Shown: positions 47,750 to 58,122 of the stretch, piece after piece
How the letters are laid out: each line of letters starts with the position of its first letter
Position numbering within the stretch: the first letter of the stretch is position 1
NCBI GenBank assembly: GCA_903916255.1
Contig: CAIWVW010000007.1
Span: forward strand, 20,048-84,047
Direction of reading: 5' to 3'
DNA length: 64,000 nucleotides
From: an uncultured Bacteroidota bacterium
Lineage (GTDB): Bacteria; Bacteroidota; Bacteroidia; JABEUT01
Translations under genes and position numbers: made by a program
Notes under the pieces: model-generated
Told to the model about the DNA's origin: nothing
Seen by the model: the letters and a program-made list of their open reading frames with translations, nothing else
Database searches by the model: none

Positions 47750-49804
47750 ATGACTGCCACCGAACATACAAACCGCTTAATTCATGAAAGCAGCCCTTAC
47801 CTGTTGCAACATGCACACAATCCTGTGGATTGGTATCCATGGGGGCCCGAGGCTTTTGAAAAGGCGAAAAATGAAAATAAATTAGTTCTTGTAAGTATTG
47901 GCTATTCTGCATGCCACTGGTGCCATGTTATGGAAAAAGAATCATTTGAGGATGCAGAGGTGGCGGAAATAATGAATGAAAAATATGTTTGCGTAAAAGT
48001 GGACAGAGAAGAGCATCCGGAAGTGGATATGCTATATATGGATGCAATCCATGTGCTTACGGGGCGTGGCGGCTGGCCACTAAATTGTTTTACGCTTGCG
48101 AATGGAAAACCTATTTATGGTGGTACATATTTTCCTAAAGAAGGATGGATAAATTTACTTGTAAACTTAAATAATCTTTTCCGTAAGGAGCCTGAAAAAG
48201 TACGCGAACTTTCGGAAGAAATTGAAAAAGGAATACTTTCTATCGCTCTTTTGCCCGATGCTAAGAACGACAGGCTTGGCAGAGATTTCCAGTTTTTAGA
48301 TGATTTTACAAATAAGATAGCTTCCTCTTTCGATAAAACTTTTGGCGGATATAATTATGCGCCGAAGTTTCCTATGCCAAATAATTATGAATATCTACTT
48401 TATTATGCATATGTTTTGAAAAATACAAATAGAGCGGAGGAAGGGCAAGCCATAGAGAACCATGTTTATTTGACGTTAGATAAAATGGCCTTGGGCGGAA
48501 TCCAAGACCAGGTGGGTGGCGGATTTGCCCGATATTCTACCGATTCATTTTGGAAAGCGCCGCATTTTGAAAAGATGCTGTATGATAATGCCCAGTTGAT
48601 GTCGCTTTATTCCAATGCTTATAAAAACAATCCTAAAGAGCTATATAAGGAAGTTGTATATGGCATTTATAAGTTCGTTTCAGAAAAATTGACTTCACCT
48701 GATGGTGCTTTCTATTGCGCCTTGGATGCCGATTCTGAAGGTATAGAAGGAGAATTTTATGTTTGGAAGAAAGAAGAATTGCAGGAGCTTTTAGGGGATG
48801 GTTTTCCTTTATTTGCTAATTACTATACCATAAATGATAGCGATGTTTGGGAAAATAATAAGTATATCCTCCTAAGGAAGAAAGCTGATATTGAATTTTG
48901 CCAAGAGCAAAATATCTCCCTTGTAGACTTAGTTTCGAAACGGAAAAACTGGTTAGATATTCTGAATGAAAGAAGAGAGAAAAGAATTTCTCCGGGATTG
49001 GACGATAAGACGCTTGCATCGTGGAATGGCTTAATGATAAAGGGATTTACAGATGCATACAAAACTTTCCGCGAACCTTTATTTTTGGATATCGCAATTA
49101 ATAATGCGACTTTTATTAAAAATAAACTATTCGATTCTGATGGCGGCTTGTGGCACGGATTTAAGAATGACAAAGGCTACATTGAAGGCTTTTTAGATGA
49201 CTATGCTTTTGTTGCAGGCGCATTCATTAGTTTGTATGAAGCGACCTTCGAGGAGAGTTGGTTGAATGCGGCCAAAAGCCTTTCCGAATATACCATCGAA
49301 TACTTTTACGATTCTGCTAAAAGCATATTTTATTACACACACGGCAAGCAGGAAAGCATTATTGTAAGAAAGGCGGAGATTACCGATAATGTAATACCTG
49401 CATCTAATTCTGAAATGGCAATTGTACTTTATAAATTGGGGCATTTATTCAGCAATGACAAATACATTGCAATGGCGGAAGGTATGTTATTATCGGTAAA
49501 GGATAATATGCTGAATTACCCGCTGGGATATACCAATTGGGGAATACTGATGCTGCATAACCAGGTCCGCTTTTGTGAGGTAGCTATCACCGGAAAATTA
49601 GGATTCACCTTCCGGGATAAAATAAATAAGGAATATCTTCCCAATATGGTTATTCTCGGTGCGGAAAAATCATCGGGACTGGAATTATTAAATGAGCGTT
49701 TTTCGGCTGACCGTACTCTTGTATATGTGTGCGAAAATAAAACCTGCCAGCGTCCTTTTAGTTCTACAGGAGAGGCTATAAATGCAATTAAGAATTTAAG
49801 GTGA
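47750..49804 (+). CDS. Thioredoxin domain-containing protein, DUF255/YyaL (spermatogenesis-associated protein 20-like)
   Basis: [68 protein letters not shown]; start corrected from 47639 (which would run through the terminator). Confidence 0.95.
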   Translation: MTATEHTNRLIHESSPYLLQHAHNPVDWYPWGPEAFEKAKNENKLVLVSIGYSACHWCHVMEKESFEDAEVAEIMNEKYVCVKVDREEHPEVDMLYMDAIHVLTGRGGWPLNCFTLANGKPIYGGTYFPKEGWINLLVNLNNLFRKEPEKVRELSEEIEKGILSIALLPDAKNDRLGRDFQFLDDFTNKIASSFDKTFGGYNYAPKFPMPNNYEYLLYYAYVLKNTNRAEEGQAIENHVYLTLDKMALGGIQDQVGGGFARYSTDSFWKAPHFEKMLYDNAQLMSLYSNAYKNNPKELYKEVVYGIYKFVSEKLTSPDGAFYCALDADSEGIEGEFYVWKKEELQELLGDGFPLFANYYTINDSDVWENNKYILLRKKADIEFCQEQNISLVDLVSKRKNWLDILNERREKRISPGLDDKTLASWNGLMIKGFTDAYKTFREPLFLDIAINNATFIKNKLFDSDGGLWHGFKNDKGYIEGFLDDYAFVAGAFISLYEATFEESWLNAAKSLSEYTIEYFYDSAKSIFYYTHGKQESIIVRKAEITDNVIPASNSEMAIVLYKLGHLFSNDKYIAMAEGMLLSVKDNMLNYPLGYTNWGILMLHNQVRFCEVAITGKLGFTFRDKINKEYLPNMVILGAEKSSGLELLNERFSADRTLVYVCENKTCQRPFSSTGEAINAIKNLR

Positions 49805-50727
49805 AGCAGTTCCTCATTTTTATAGTCGCTTTATTTATCGGTGGAAATACCTTCTGCCAACTGTTGCCTTTTCAGGACGATGATGCCATTGTTACCCCTA
49901 ATTTCAGCCAGGATATTATTAAAACCAAAAAGATTTCGCACATCACGATGACATACCTTACCAAGCCCGACGGTCAAGGTATTAATGAAGACGGAGTGGT
50001 GAAACAATACTTTTTCGATACAACAGGTAGAATTATGGAAACGGTTTGCACCATGAAAAAAGGCGAAAATTCCTGCGACACTATTACCTGCAAATACTAT
50101 TACGACAGTTACGGAAATATCAATATAAAGCGTACCCGGATGGGCGATTACTACGATACCTGGTATTATAAATGGAACAAAGACCGGCAAATGCAAACGG
50201 AGGCCCATGTGCGTGAAACGAGCGCCATTACTCCCGATGGCAAATTTAAAATAGCTTCTCAAAAAGTAATTTCGGCTGACAGTTTTGCATATATAGCATA
50301 TCCCAAACAATTGCAGCAATATGCCTATAACGAAGACAATAAATATTTCCAGAAGACAATTATCCAGTATGATGAAAACAAGCGCTTTTTAAGCCGCAAT
50401 AGCCATTATGCAGTGGGCTGGCTTTTTTCGCAGGTCGATTTGAATTATGATACTAAAGGGAATATTATCAGCTATAACAATACGGGAAATATTAATGGAG
50501 ATGTGCATGAAAGCATTACCCTGAAATATGATTCATTGGGAAAAATTCAGGAGCAGGGCATTTTTGAAAACGGCAAACAAAAACACCATATCGAATTTAT
50601 GTACGACAATGAAACCGGGCTTATCTCTAATAAATTAGACCGGAACGAAGAAAAAGCGGTTATCTATATCATAAAGTTTAGCTATGATATGTATGACAGC
50701 AAAGGGAATGTGATAGGGGGGAAGTAA
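49801..50727 (+). CDS. Hypothetical exported protein with YD-like repeats (GTG start)
   Basis: Signal peptide [64 protein letters not shown]; overlaps the upstream stop by 4 nt. Confidence 0.7.
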   Translation: MKQFLIFIVALFIGGNTFCQLLPFQDDDAIVTPNFSQDIIKTKKISHITMTYLTKPDGQGINEDGVVKQYFFDTTGRIMETVCTMKKGENSCDTITCKYYYDSYGNINIKRTRMGDYYDTWYYKWNKDRQMQTEAHVRETSAITPDGKFKIASQKVISADSFAYIAYPKQLQQYAYNEDNKYFQKTIIQYDENKRFLSRNSHYAVGWLFSQVDLNYDTKGNIISYNNTGNINGDVHESITLKYDSLGKIQEQGIFENGKQKHHIEFMYDNETGLISNKLDRNEEKAVIYIIKFSYDMYDSKGNVIGGK

Positions 50728-50730
50728 ATC

Positions 50731-52077
50731 CTACTGCGGCCCGCCGCTCGCCGAAAACAACTCGCTCTTATCTACTTTTTTAACGATGGAGCCATCATAT
50801 AAAGCCTGTGATACCGCTGTAAATGGGCCGCTTACAACTTCATCACCTTCTTTCAAACCGGTTTTTATTTCGATATAATCGGCATCTTGTATGCCTGTTG
50901 TTACTCGCACTATTTTGCATTTTCCTGCATTGTAAACAAATACGCATTCATGTGCGCTGTCTTGCGCCGCTACTTGTCCTTTAGCTCCATTCGTGTTTTT
51001 GCCTGAGCCTGTGTCGCTCAGTGCCCCTTTTCCTTTGCGGGTAGTAACCGCGCCTATAGGCACTGCTAAAACGTGTGCGCCTCTTTTAACTTGTATTTCT
51101 GCTGTGGCCGACATGCCCGGCTTAAATGGAGAATCATTGGTTCCTGGAGGCATAAGGTCGGTATAAGAGGAGGGAAGGATATGGATTTTAACGGTGAAGT
51201 TGGTAACTTGGTCAACCGATGAGCTTGCATTTGCCGATACATTTGCAGAGTTTGAAACATTGCTTACAACCCCTTTAAACTTGCGGTTAATAAAGGCGTC
51301 CACTTCAATTAATGCGGTATCGCCCACTTTTACGTTTACAATATCATTTTCATTAACGTTCACATCTGCTTCCATGTTAGATAAATCGGCAACACTCAGC
51401 ATTTCTGTTCCGGCAAATTGGGCGGTACCTACTACGCGCTCGCCTTGTTTAACAAGCAAACCAACAATAACCCCGTCAATCGGGGAAAGAACGCTTGTCT
51501 TCACCAAATTGTCATTGGCTTCTTTCATAGTAGCTTCTGCACTTTTGGCATTGTAATTCGCCGCATCAATATTGTCCTGCGCCGATTTTAAATTTGCTTC
51601 CGCTGTTTGGTATGCTGCTTTGGAAGCATCTAAATCTGCTTGTGCAATGGCGCCTTGGTCGAACAATTTTTTGTTGCGCTCATAAATCGTTTTCTGATTA
51701 TCGAATTGGGCTTGCGAACTTACCAACTGTGCCTGTGCATTGGAACCTGACGCTTTACTGCTGTTATAGGTTGCTTCAGCCTGGTCTAATGCAGAGCGGT
51801 AGGTGTCGGGAAATATTTTAACAAGCAGGTCATTTTTCTTTACGCGCTGGCCTTCGGCAACCGGCAAATCAATAATTTGTCCGGGTACGTCAGGGCTTAT
51901 TTTTACAATAGTAGTGGGTTGTATATTTCCATCCGCCGAAACAGTTTCCATGATATTTTTGTACACTGTTTTTTCAGTGGTAACCTTCAGGGTTTTATCG
52001 CCCGAGCATGATTTCAGGGAAAGCGCTAAGGCAAAAAGTGCGCTTCCGCCAAGGATATATAAAAATATTTTCTTCAT
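50731..52077 (-). CDS. Efflux periplasmic adaptor (membrane fusion protein, HlyD/MacA-like)
   Basis: VSADGNIQPTTIVKISPDVPGQIIDLPVAEGQRVKKNDLLVKIFPDTYRSALDQAEATYNSSKA..SPIDGVIVGLLVKQGERVVGT. Confidence 0.94.
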   Translation of the reverse strand: MKKIFLYILGGSALFALALSLKSCSGDKTLKVTTEKTVYKNIMETVSADGNIQPTTIVKISPDVPGQIIDLPVAEGQRVKKNDLLVKIFPDTYRSALDQAEATYNSSKASGSNAQAQLVSSQAQFDNQKTIYERNKKLFDQGAIAQADLDASKAAYQTAEANLKSAQDNIDAANYNAKSAEATMKEANDNLVKTSVLSPIDGVIVGLLVKQGERVVGTAQFAGTEMLSVADLSNMEADVNVNENDIVNVKVGDTALIEVDAFINRKFKGVVSNVSNSANVSANASSSVDQVTNFTVKIHILPSSYTDLMPPGTNDSPFKPGMSATAEIQVKRGAHVLAVPIGAVTTRKGKGALSDTGSGKNTNGAKGQVAAQDSAHECVFVYNAGKCKIVRVTTGIQDADYIEIKTGLKEGDEVVSGPFTAVSQALYDGSIVKKVDKSELFSASGGPQ

Positions 52078-52081
52078 TGTT

Positions 52082-53536
52082 TTATAGTTTCAACGGTTTT
52101 CCTTCGTAGTAATCCAGCACTTTTAATTTAAAAACGTAAGTGTACTTTGCCTGTAGCATATCCGATTCGGCTTTTGCCAAATTGGTTTTGGCTGTATTAT
52201 AATCCAGCGATGTTGCCACACCTGCATCAAACTTTGCACGTATATAATTGTAAGCTTCATTAAATGATTCTACTGATTTCTGTGTGGCATGGTATTTTTT
52301 TAATGCACCAATAGCGTCGGCATAAGCCTGCTGAACATTTTTGCGAAGGTTCAGTTCGGTGGTTTCGTAGCTGTAATAAGCATTTAACTCATTCAACTTT
52401 GCATTTTTATAATTTATGTTGGAACGCAGCCCGTTTAAAATGGGGATATTAAGCTGGAATCCTATTGTTTTATTGAAGTTTTGATTTAACTGGGATTTAA
52501 ATGGGATAAGTACATAATTATATTCCTGGGTGGGGAAATAAATGGTTTCGGTGCTTGAACCTACGATTATAGTTTCCGGAACTTGCACTACTGAACCGGG
52601 CACCACATTTTCATCTCCACTGGAATACCCTGTTCCGACAGTGCCGGCAAAAATAAGTTTGGGGTATAATGCACCGGCCGCTACTTCTCTCCCTTTGGTT
52701 GCGCTTTCCCATTTCAGCTCCGCGCTTTTAATATCGGGCTGGTTGGTTAATGCTTCCGAGTATATCAAATCGGGCTGGTTAACGGCTGGGTTATCCGGTA
52801 TGGTTATTTCCGGGCGAACAATTTTAAAAAGTTGCACGGAATCAATGTCAAGTAATTGTGCAAGGCTTAGCATGGCAATATTCAATTGGTTTTCGCTATT
52901 CACAATATTCACTTCATCATTAGCTTCCTGCGCCTGCACATCATATAGGTTGCCTTTAGCAAGGCTTCCTGCATCTACCATCTTTTGTGTTTTTTCAACC
53001 TGCTGGGCAGTTACTTCATGCTGTGCATTTGCTTCCTGCAGTAATTCCTGGTCGAGCAAAACCTGTAAATATCCCGATGCAATGTTTAATGCTAATGTAT
53101 TTTTGTTAGACTGTAAGTCATACCCGCTGGCCTCAAAGGCGGTTTGGTTTTGTTTAATGGTGTTCAGGTTTTGCAGTCCGCTGAATATTGTGAAGTTGGC
53201 GCTTAGGTAAAAATTATCGGATAAAATTTCTGTGTTGGCAAAAGTGTTTGTAAACTGGTCAATTGTCCGGCCATAGTCATAGGTGTTCGAAGCTTGCCCA
53301 TTAATAGATGGCAGCACATTGCCTTTACTGGCGGTATAATTGTTTTTTGCAATTTTCATGTTAATGTCTGCCTGTTTCACTTGCAGGTTATGCCCCCAGG
53401 CGTAGTTTATGCATTGCTCCAATGTCCATTCCTGCCCCAGTGAGGCAATACTGTCTTTTTTCTGTCCTTTTGCACCGGCAATAAGGAAAAGGAGAACAAA
53501 TAAAATGGAAAATCTTTTAACGGAAATGGGGTTCAC
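52082..53536 (-). CDS. TolC family outer-membrane efflux protein
   Basis: EWTLEQCINYAWGHNLQVKQADINMKIAKNNYTASKGNVLPSINGQAS..LDYNTAKTNLAKAESDMLQAKYTYVFKLKVLDYYEG. Confidence 0.94.
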   Translation of the reverse strand: MNPISVKRFSILFVLLFLIAGAKGQKKDSIASLGQEWTLEQCINYAWGHNLQVKQADINMKIAKNNYTASKGNVLPSINGQASNTYDYGRTIDQFTNTFANTEILSDNFYLSANFTIFSGLQNLNTIKQNQTAFEASGYDLQSNKNTLALNIASGYLQVLLDQELLQEANAQHEVTAQQVEKTQKMVDAGSLAKGNLYDVQAQEANDEVNIVNSENQLNIAMLSLAQLLDIDSVQLFKIVRPEITIPDNPAVNQPDLIYSEALTNQPDIKSAELKWESATKGREVAAGALYPKLIFAGTVGTGYSSGDENVVPGSVVQVPETIIVGSSTETIYFPTQEYNYVLIPFKSQLNQNFNKTIGFQLNIPILNGLRSNINYKNAKLNELNAYYSYETTELNLRKNVQQAYADAIGALKKYHATQKSVESFNEAYNYIRAKFDAGVATSLDYNTAKTNLAKAESDMLQAKYTYVFKLKVLDYYEGKPLKL

Positions 53537-53566
53537 AAAGAATAAATTTATTTAATGCGTAGCCGA

Positions 53567-53574
53567 CAAATATA
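53567..53574 (-). promoter_or_regulatory. -7 box TATATTTG (minus) for tolC-mfp operon
   Basis: CAAATATA on plus strand. Confidence 0.5.
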
Positions 53575-53719
53575 GCAATTATAGCAGTATATCATCAGAT
53601 GAATATATATATGGTATCAATCTTTGGGGAACCGAATATTAATTCTTTTAATATTCCTTTAATGATATTCTTTTTTTCACTTACTTTGGAGTCTTAACAT
53701 ATTTGAAAAAATCCCTTTT

Positions 53720-54796
53720 ATGAATAAATTTAAACTCTTTTCATCCGCCGTACTGATGTTTTCGTTGGCTGGTATATCAAAAGCTCAATTCGATATTTTG
53801 AACCCCAGTGATTTAGACCAATTTCATGGACGAACCCTTATTGTAATTGTAGAAAAGGCAAATGATAAAGTGACCGAGAAGCTGAATAAGAAGCATAAAT
53901 CGGACAAGGTGGATGCATACAGCAAAGCAATAGATACATTCAATAAAAACTTTGCCGATGCTGTTTCGCAATATTGGAAAGCAAGCGAAGGTGAAGTGCA
54001 GTACAAAACTATTGACGAGGTAAATGACATTCCTGATAAGAAGAATTACGCATTATTGTTTTGCCGTTCTGCCAGCCAGGCCGATTTGAATAATTCCTAT
54101 ATAGCGAATAACGGAATTTGGTGGTGGCCCGATTTTAAGGAAGTAACCCACGATAAAGACTTCTCCGATAAAATGACTGTATTGTGCATGTGTTTATTGG
54201 AAAAATTCAATAAAGCCCCATTTTACCAGTTCCCTATTCCCGATTTATATCCCACCAAAGGCGATTTGTACTATGCTGTTAATGCTGCCAATAAATATGT
54301 AGATTACAGGATAAACCACAGGAAAGACAGCCAGAAAAAAATGGACGTGGCCATGATACAGGAAAATCAGGGAACCTTGAAAGATAAAACCTTACTGCTT
54401 CGCAGGGATTGGCTTGATAAGAAACTTACGAAAACAGAACTCGACAAGGATTATCCGTTCCCATACATGGTGGCTGGCCCCGATACTGTAGAAAGATTTA
54501 TTGATTCTGCTGATACCAAATATGCCGTTGCTATTGTTGCTCCCTATGATTTAGCTGCTGCGCCTAACGGCGGAATACAGTATGTACAATATGCTTACAA
54601 TATTGAAGACGGTTCTATTTGTGGAGCATCGGGCGTGCCTGATATGCCATCGGACCCTAAAGCGGGAGCAGCTACTTCTACAAGCGCTTCAAAGCCTTTA
54701 ATTACCAAAAGAACCTTGCTTGATTTCAGCATGTACAATAGGGATGCTGATGATGCAAGTGATAAAGGCAGTAAGAAAAAAGGCGGGAAAAAATAA
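53720..54796 (+). CDS. Hypothetical exported protein
   Basis: Signal peptide MNKFKLFSSAVLMFSLAGISKAQ; 358 aa; no family recognised. Confidence 0.7.
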   Translation: MNKFKLFSSAVLMFSLAGISKAQFDILNPSDLDQFHGRTLIVIVEKANDKVTEKLNKKHKSDKVDAYSKAIDTFNKNFADAVSQYWKASEGEVQYKTIDEVNDIPDKKNYALLFCRSASQADLNNSYIANNGIWWWPDFKEVTHDKDFSDKMTVLCMCLLEKFNKAPFYQFPIPDLYPTKGDLYYAVNAANKYVDYRINHRKDSQKKMDVAMIQENQGTLKDKTLLLRRDWLDKKLTKTELDKDYPFPYMVAGPDTVERFIDSADTKYAVAIVAPYDLAAAPNGGIQYVQYAYNIEDGSICGASGVPDMPSDPKAGAATSTSASKPLITKRTLLDFSMYNRDADDASDKGSKKKGGKK

Positions 54797-54820
54797 CCTC
54801 CGGAGTTATAATTTGATGTT

Positions 54821-54857
54821 GAATGCCGCCCTTATAAGAGGGGCGGCATTCTTTTTT
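54821..54857 (+). terminator. Rho-independent terminator
   Basis: GAATGCCGCCC-ttataagag-GGGCGGCATTC-TTTTTT. Confidence 0.88.
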
Positions 54858-54898
54858 ATTTCTTAAGGTAGGTTAAGCCGGTTTTGCAGAAAGGGCTG

Positions 54899-54906
54899 TA
54901 TTTTTG
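54899..54906 (+). promoter_or_regulatory. -7 box TATTTTTG, 6 nt from ATG 54912
   Basis: TAnnTTTG match. Confidence 0.5.
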
Positions 54907-54911
54907 TATCT

Positions 54912-55787
54912 ATGACAAACAGGAGAGATTTTATAAAAACGTTATCTCTGCTACCATTAACCGCAGCCGCTATGAAATTGAACGCACTTAATAAAATGAC
55001 CGAACATTTTGGCAATTCGGAAACCATGCCTGTTTTATTTGTTGGGCACGGCAGCCCTATGAATGCTATCGAGGATAATGAATTTTCAAAAAGTTGGGCC
55101 GATACCGGGAAAGCTATTACAAGGCCAAATGCCATACTATGTATTTCGGCACATTGGGAAACGAAGGGCACCTGTGTTACCGCTATGGATAAACCCCAGA
55201 CAATACATGATTTCGGCGGATTCCCAAAACAGTTGTTCGATGTTCAATATCCCGCACCGGGAGATGTTGAACTGGCCAATGAAACCAAAGCAGGAATATC
55301 GAAAACACCGGTAGGGTTAAATTATGATTGGGGGCTTGACCATGGCTGCTGGAGTGTTGTTTCACGCATGTACCCTAACGCAGATATCCCTGTTATACAA
55401 TTAAGCCTCGATTATTCAAAACCTGCCCAATGGCATTTTGAACTTGCCAAAGAACTTGCATTTCTGCGAAAGAAAGGGGTGCTTATAATTGGCAGCGGCA
55501 ACATCGTCCATAATTTAGGTTTGCTAAATTGGAAGGACAATAAAACATTCGACTGGGCTATTGAGGCCAATGATAAAGTGAAGCAACTGATTAATATCCG
55601 CGATTATCAAAGGTTGGCTGAGTATGATTCGCTCGGAAAATCGCTTCAATTAGCCGTTCCCACGCCGGAACATTATCTGCCATTGCTATATACATTGGCT
55701 TTAAAAGACGATAAGGAGCAGCTATCCTATTTTAATGATAAAATGGTGATGGGCTCCATATCCATGACTTCGCTGAAAATAGGGTGA
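54912..55787 (+). CDS. ygiD: 4,5-DOPA-extradiol-dioxygenase-like protein (YgiD family) with Tat-like leader
   Basis: VLFVGHGSPMNAIEDNEFSKSWADTGKAITRPNAILCISAHWETKGTCVTAMDKPQTIHDFGGFPKQLFDVQYPAPG; N-term MTNRRDFIKTLSLLPLTAAA. Confidence 0.93.
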   Translation: MTNRRDFIKTLSLLPLTAAAMKLNALNKMTEHFGNSETMPVLFVGHGSPMNAIEDNEFSKSWADTGKAITRPNAILCISAHWETKGTCVTAMDKPQTIHDFGGFPKQLFDVQYPAPGDVELANETKAGISKTPVGLNYDWGLDHGCWSVVSRMYPNADIPVIQLSLDYSKPAQWHFELAKELAFLRKKGVLIIGSGNIVHNLGLLNWKDNKTFDWAIEANDKVKQLINIRDYQRLAEYDSLGKSLQLAVPTPEHYLPLLYTLALKDDKEQLSYFNDKMVMGSISMTSLKIG

Positions 55788-55812
55788 AAAGCCAGCGTCT
55801 TATCAGGACTAA

Positions 55813-56430
55813 TTACTTATGCGTTTTGTCATATTCACCAATCCAAGTGCCTACATTTGTAAAATCATCCAGCCATTTTTTTTCGGTTTTTTCGTCAATA
55901 CCTGTTTTATTCATTTTTTCGATAAGTTCAGAATCGTCGGCAAATAATTTGGTTAAGTTTTCAATAGAGGCGGCCAGCATTTCTCCTTCACCGCCGGCTG
56001 AAACCCAAAAATAATCGGAAAACTTACCATCTTCGGCTTTAATATCCATCGATTTAACTTTGCCATCATCAAATTTTTCTATTTGGAGTTGTCTTCCGGC
56101 AAAATAACAAATTTTGCCTTTGGTTATTACACGGTCAATTTCGTTGCCTTTTTTATTTACCCTGTAATCTACTCCATCCTCGTCCTGAATACCCCAAAAA
56201 TCCGCATCTTTATATGAAGTTGCTATTTTTTTACCTTTTAATGTGCCTTTAAAAGCATGCGCTCCTAATTTAATTTCATCGTACATAGTTACGCGTTTGT
56301 GCAAATAATCATCGTAGGTTTGATAGATACCGCCGGTAGATATTTGAGCGGAAACTTTATTCACTGAAGAGCCAAGCAGGAAAAGTCCCGATAAAAGAGC
56401 TGCAAAAAGAATTTTTTGAAATGTTTTCAT
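55813..56430 (-). CDS. Hypothetical exported protein
   Basis: Signal peptide MKTFQKILFAALLSGLFLLGSSVNKVSAQ; 205 aa. Confidence 0.7.
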   Translation of the reverse strand: MKTFQKILFAALLSGLFLLGSSVNKVSAQISTGGIYQTYDDYLHKRVTMYDEIKLGAHAFKGTLKGKKIATSYKDADFWGIQDEDGVDYRVNKKGNEIDRVITKGKICYFAGRQLQIEKFDDGKVKSMDIKAEDGKFSDYFWVSAGGEGEMLAASIENLTKLFADDSELIEKMNKTGIDEKTEKKWLDDFTNVGTWIGEYDKTHK

Positions 56431-56737
56431 AGGTTTTAATAATTGTTTTAATCGTTTACACTTGCAACTATAATAAGATAATTCATGGCTGTAAATATAA
56501 CGGAAAAGTGTTTTGAGTTTATTACTGTGATAAAGATTTTAATGTATGGGCAATAAATTCTTACCAGGCAAAGATAAGTCGGCAGATTACAATTCGGGTT
56601 ACACATCTTTGGAAAAAGCTTACATATTTTACACCTTAAGTATAGTACGGTTATAAATGAAATGGGTGGGAAATACCTCATGAATTTGTTTTTTTATTTA
56701 ATTTTGAGATTTTAGAACCCACTGGGAGATATAAGTT

Positions 56738-58108
56738 ATGGCAAGAAAAGGTGTTTTGTTTTTTATGGCTTTTGTTTTGGCGGCTTTAATGGCTAAGGCC
56801 CAAGGGCAAGGATATATTAATACTGTGGCCGGTATATCTACACATGGTTTTAGTGGCGATGGCGGCCCTGCACTTTTTGCTGAATTATATTGGCCTGCCA
56901 ACTTGGCTTTCGATAAATATGATAATATGTATGTTGCCGACCAGTGGAATAACCGGATACGCAGGATAAATAAATCGAATGGATATATTAATACAGTTGC
57001 CGGTGAAAGTACGCCCGGATATAATGGCGACAGCCTGCCCGGTATTTCGGCAGAATTAAATTTGCCCGCGGGGGTTGCAGTTGATACTTTTGGAAATATT
57101 TTTATTGCGGATTTTAATAATAACCGTATTCGGGAGGTAGTGAGTTCCACCGGTTATATATACACTATTGCAGGCAATGGTATTGCCGGAATTGCAGGCG
57201 ATGGCGGGCCAGCTACAGCTGCTGAAATCGACCACCCTCACCACACGGCTGTCGATGATAATGGAAACCTTTATTTTGCCGATGAGAACAACAATCGCAT
57301 CCGGAAAGTTGTTTTATCTACCGGAATAATAACCACAATAATAGGGACAGGCAGAGCAGGGTTTTCGGGCGATGGCGGGCCAGCTACGGCAGCAGATATT
57401 AATGCGCCTAAATGTGTAGCGCTTGATGATTCGGGCAATATGTATGTTGCAGACTGGCTGAATAACAGGGTAAGAAAAGTAGAGGCCTCCACAGGAATAA
57501 TAACAACTGTTGCAGGTAATGGTTATACTGGGTTCTCCGGGGATGGATTTCCTGCAACATCCTCTAATTTAGAAGACCCATACAGGGTTGCGTTGGATAA
57601 GGCAGGTAATTTTTATATTGCAGATGGCAGCGATAACCGAATTCGCTGGGTAAATTGCAAAACCGGAATAATGTACACGATAGCCGGAAACGGGCAAGCG
57701 GGTTTTTTTGGCGACGGCGGCCCTGCATCGGCATCTGAATTAGATTATCCGCCGGGCCTCGCCTTTGACGATGAAGGTAATTTATATGTTGCCGATTTAC
57801 GAAACAACCGGGTTAGAGAAATTAGCATTACATACACCGGCTCGAGTACTTTGAGTGATACTCCCGGTGTGTCCGTATACCCTAATCCCGCTTCAACAGA
57901 GGCAACTGTGTATTTCGCAAGTTCGTACGCTCCGGGCAGTATTTCACTATTCAATGTTGCAGGACAACTGGTTTGGCGCTCGTTGAAGGATAGTTATGTG
58001 AGCCAAATTAGCATTCCGCTAAATACGTTGCAATCGGGGGTATATATGCTTCAAATTCAAATTCAGGGAAGTTCTGTAATTTGGAAAAAGCTTGATGTTA
58101 TCCGATAG
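56738..58108 (+). CDS. NHL-repeat protein with T9SS type A sorting domain
   Basis: Repeats of GFSGDGGPATAADINAPKCVALDDSGNMYVADWLNNRVRKVEASTGIITTVAGNG; C-term VYPNPASTEATVYFASS..GVYMLQIQ. Confidence 0.92.
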   Translation: MARKGVLFFMAFVLAALMAKAQGQGYINTVAGISTHGFSGDGGPALFAELYWPANLAFDKYDNMYVADQWNNRIRRINKSNGYINTVAGESTPGYNGDSLPGISAELNLPAGVAVDTFGNIFIADFNNNRIREVVSSTGYIYTIAGNGIAGIAGDGGPATAAEIDHPHHTAVDDNGNLYFADENNNRIRKVVLSTGIITTIIGTGRAGFSGDGGPATAADINAPKCVALDDSGNMYVADWLNNRVRKVEASTGIITTVAGNGYTGFSGDGFPATSSNLEDPYRVALDKAGNFYIADGSDNRIRWVNCKTGIMYTIAGNGQAGFFGDGGPASASELDYPPGLAFDDEGNLYVADLRNNRVREISITYTGSSTLSDTPGVSVYPNPASTEATVYFASSYAPGSISLFNVAGQLVWRSLKDSYVSQISIPLNTLQSGVYMLQIQIQGSSVIWKKLDVIR

Positions 58109-58122
58109 CAGGCAAACTGTTT

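Noticed and set aside
49801-50727. Rhs/polymorphic toxin
   Set aside because: Only about four YD-like units in 308 aa, no cage-core or toxin domain and no immunity gene
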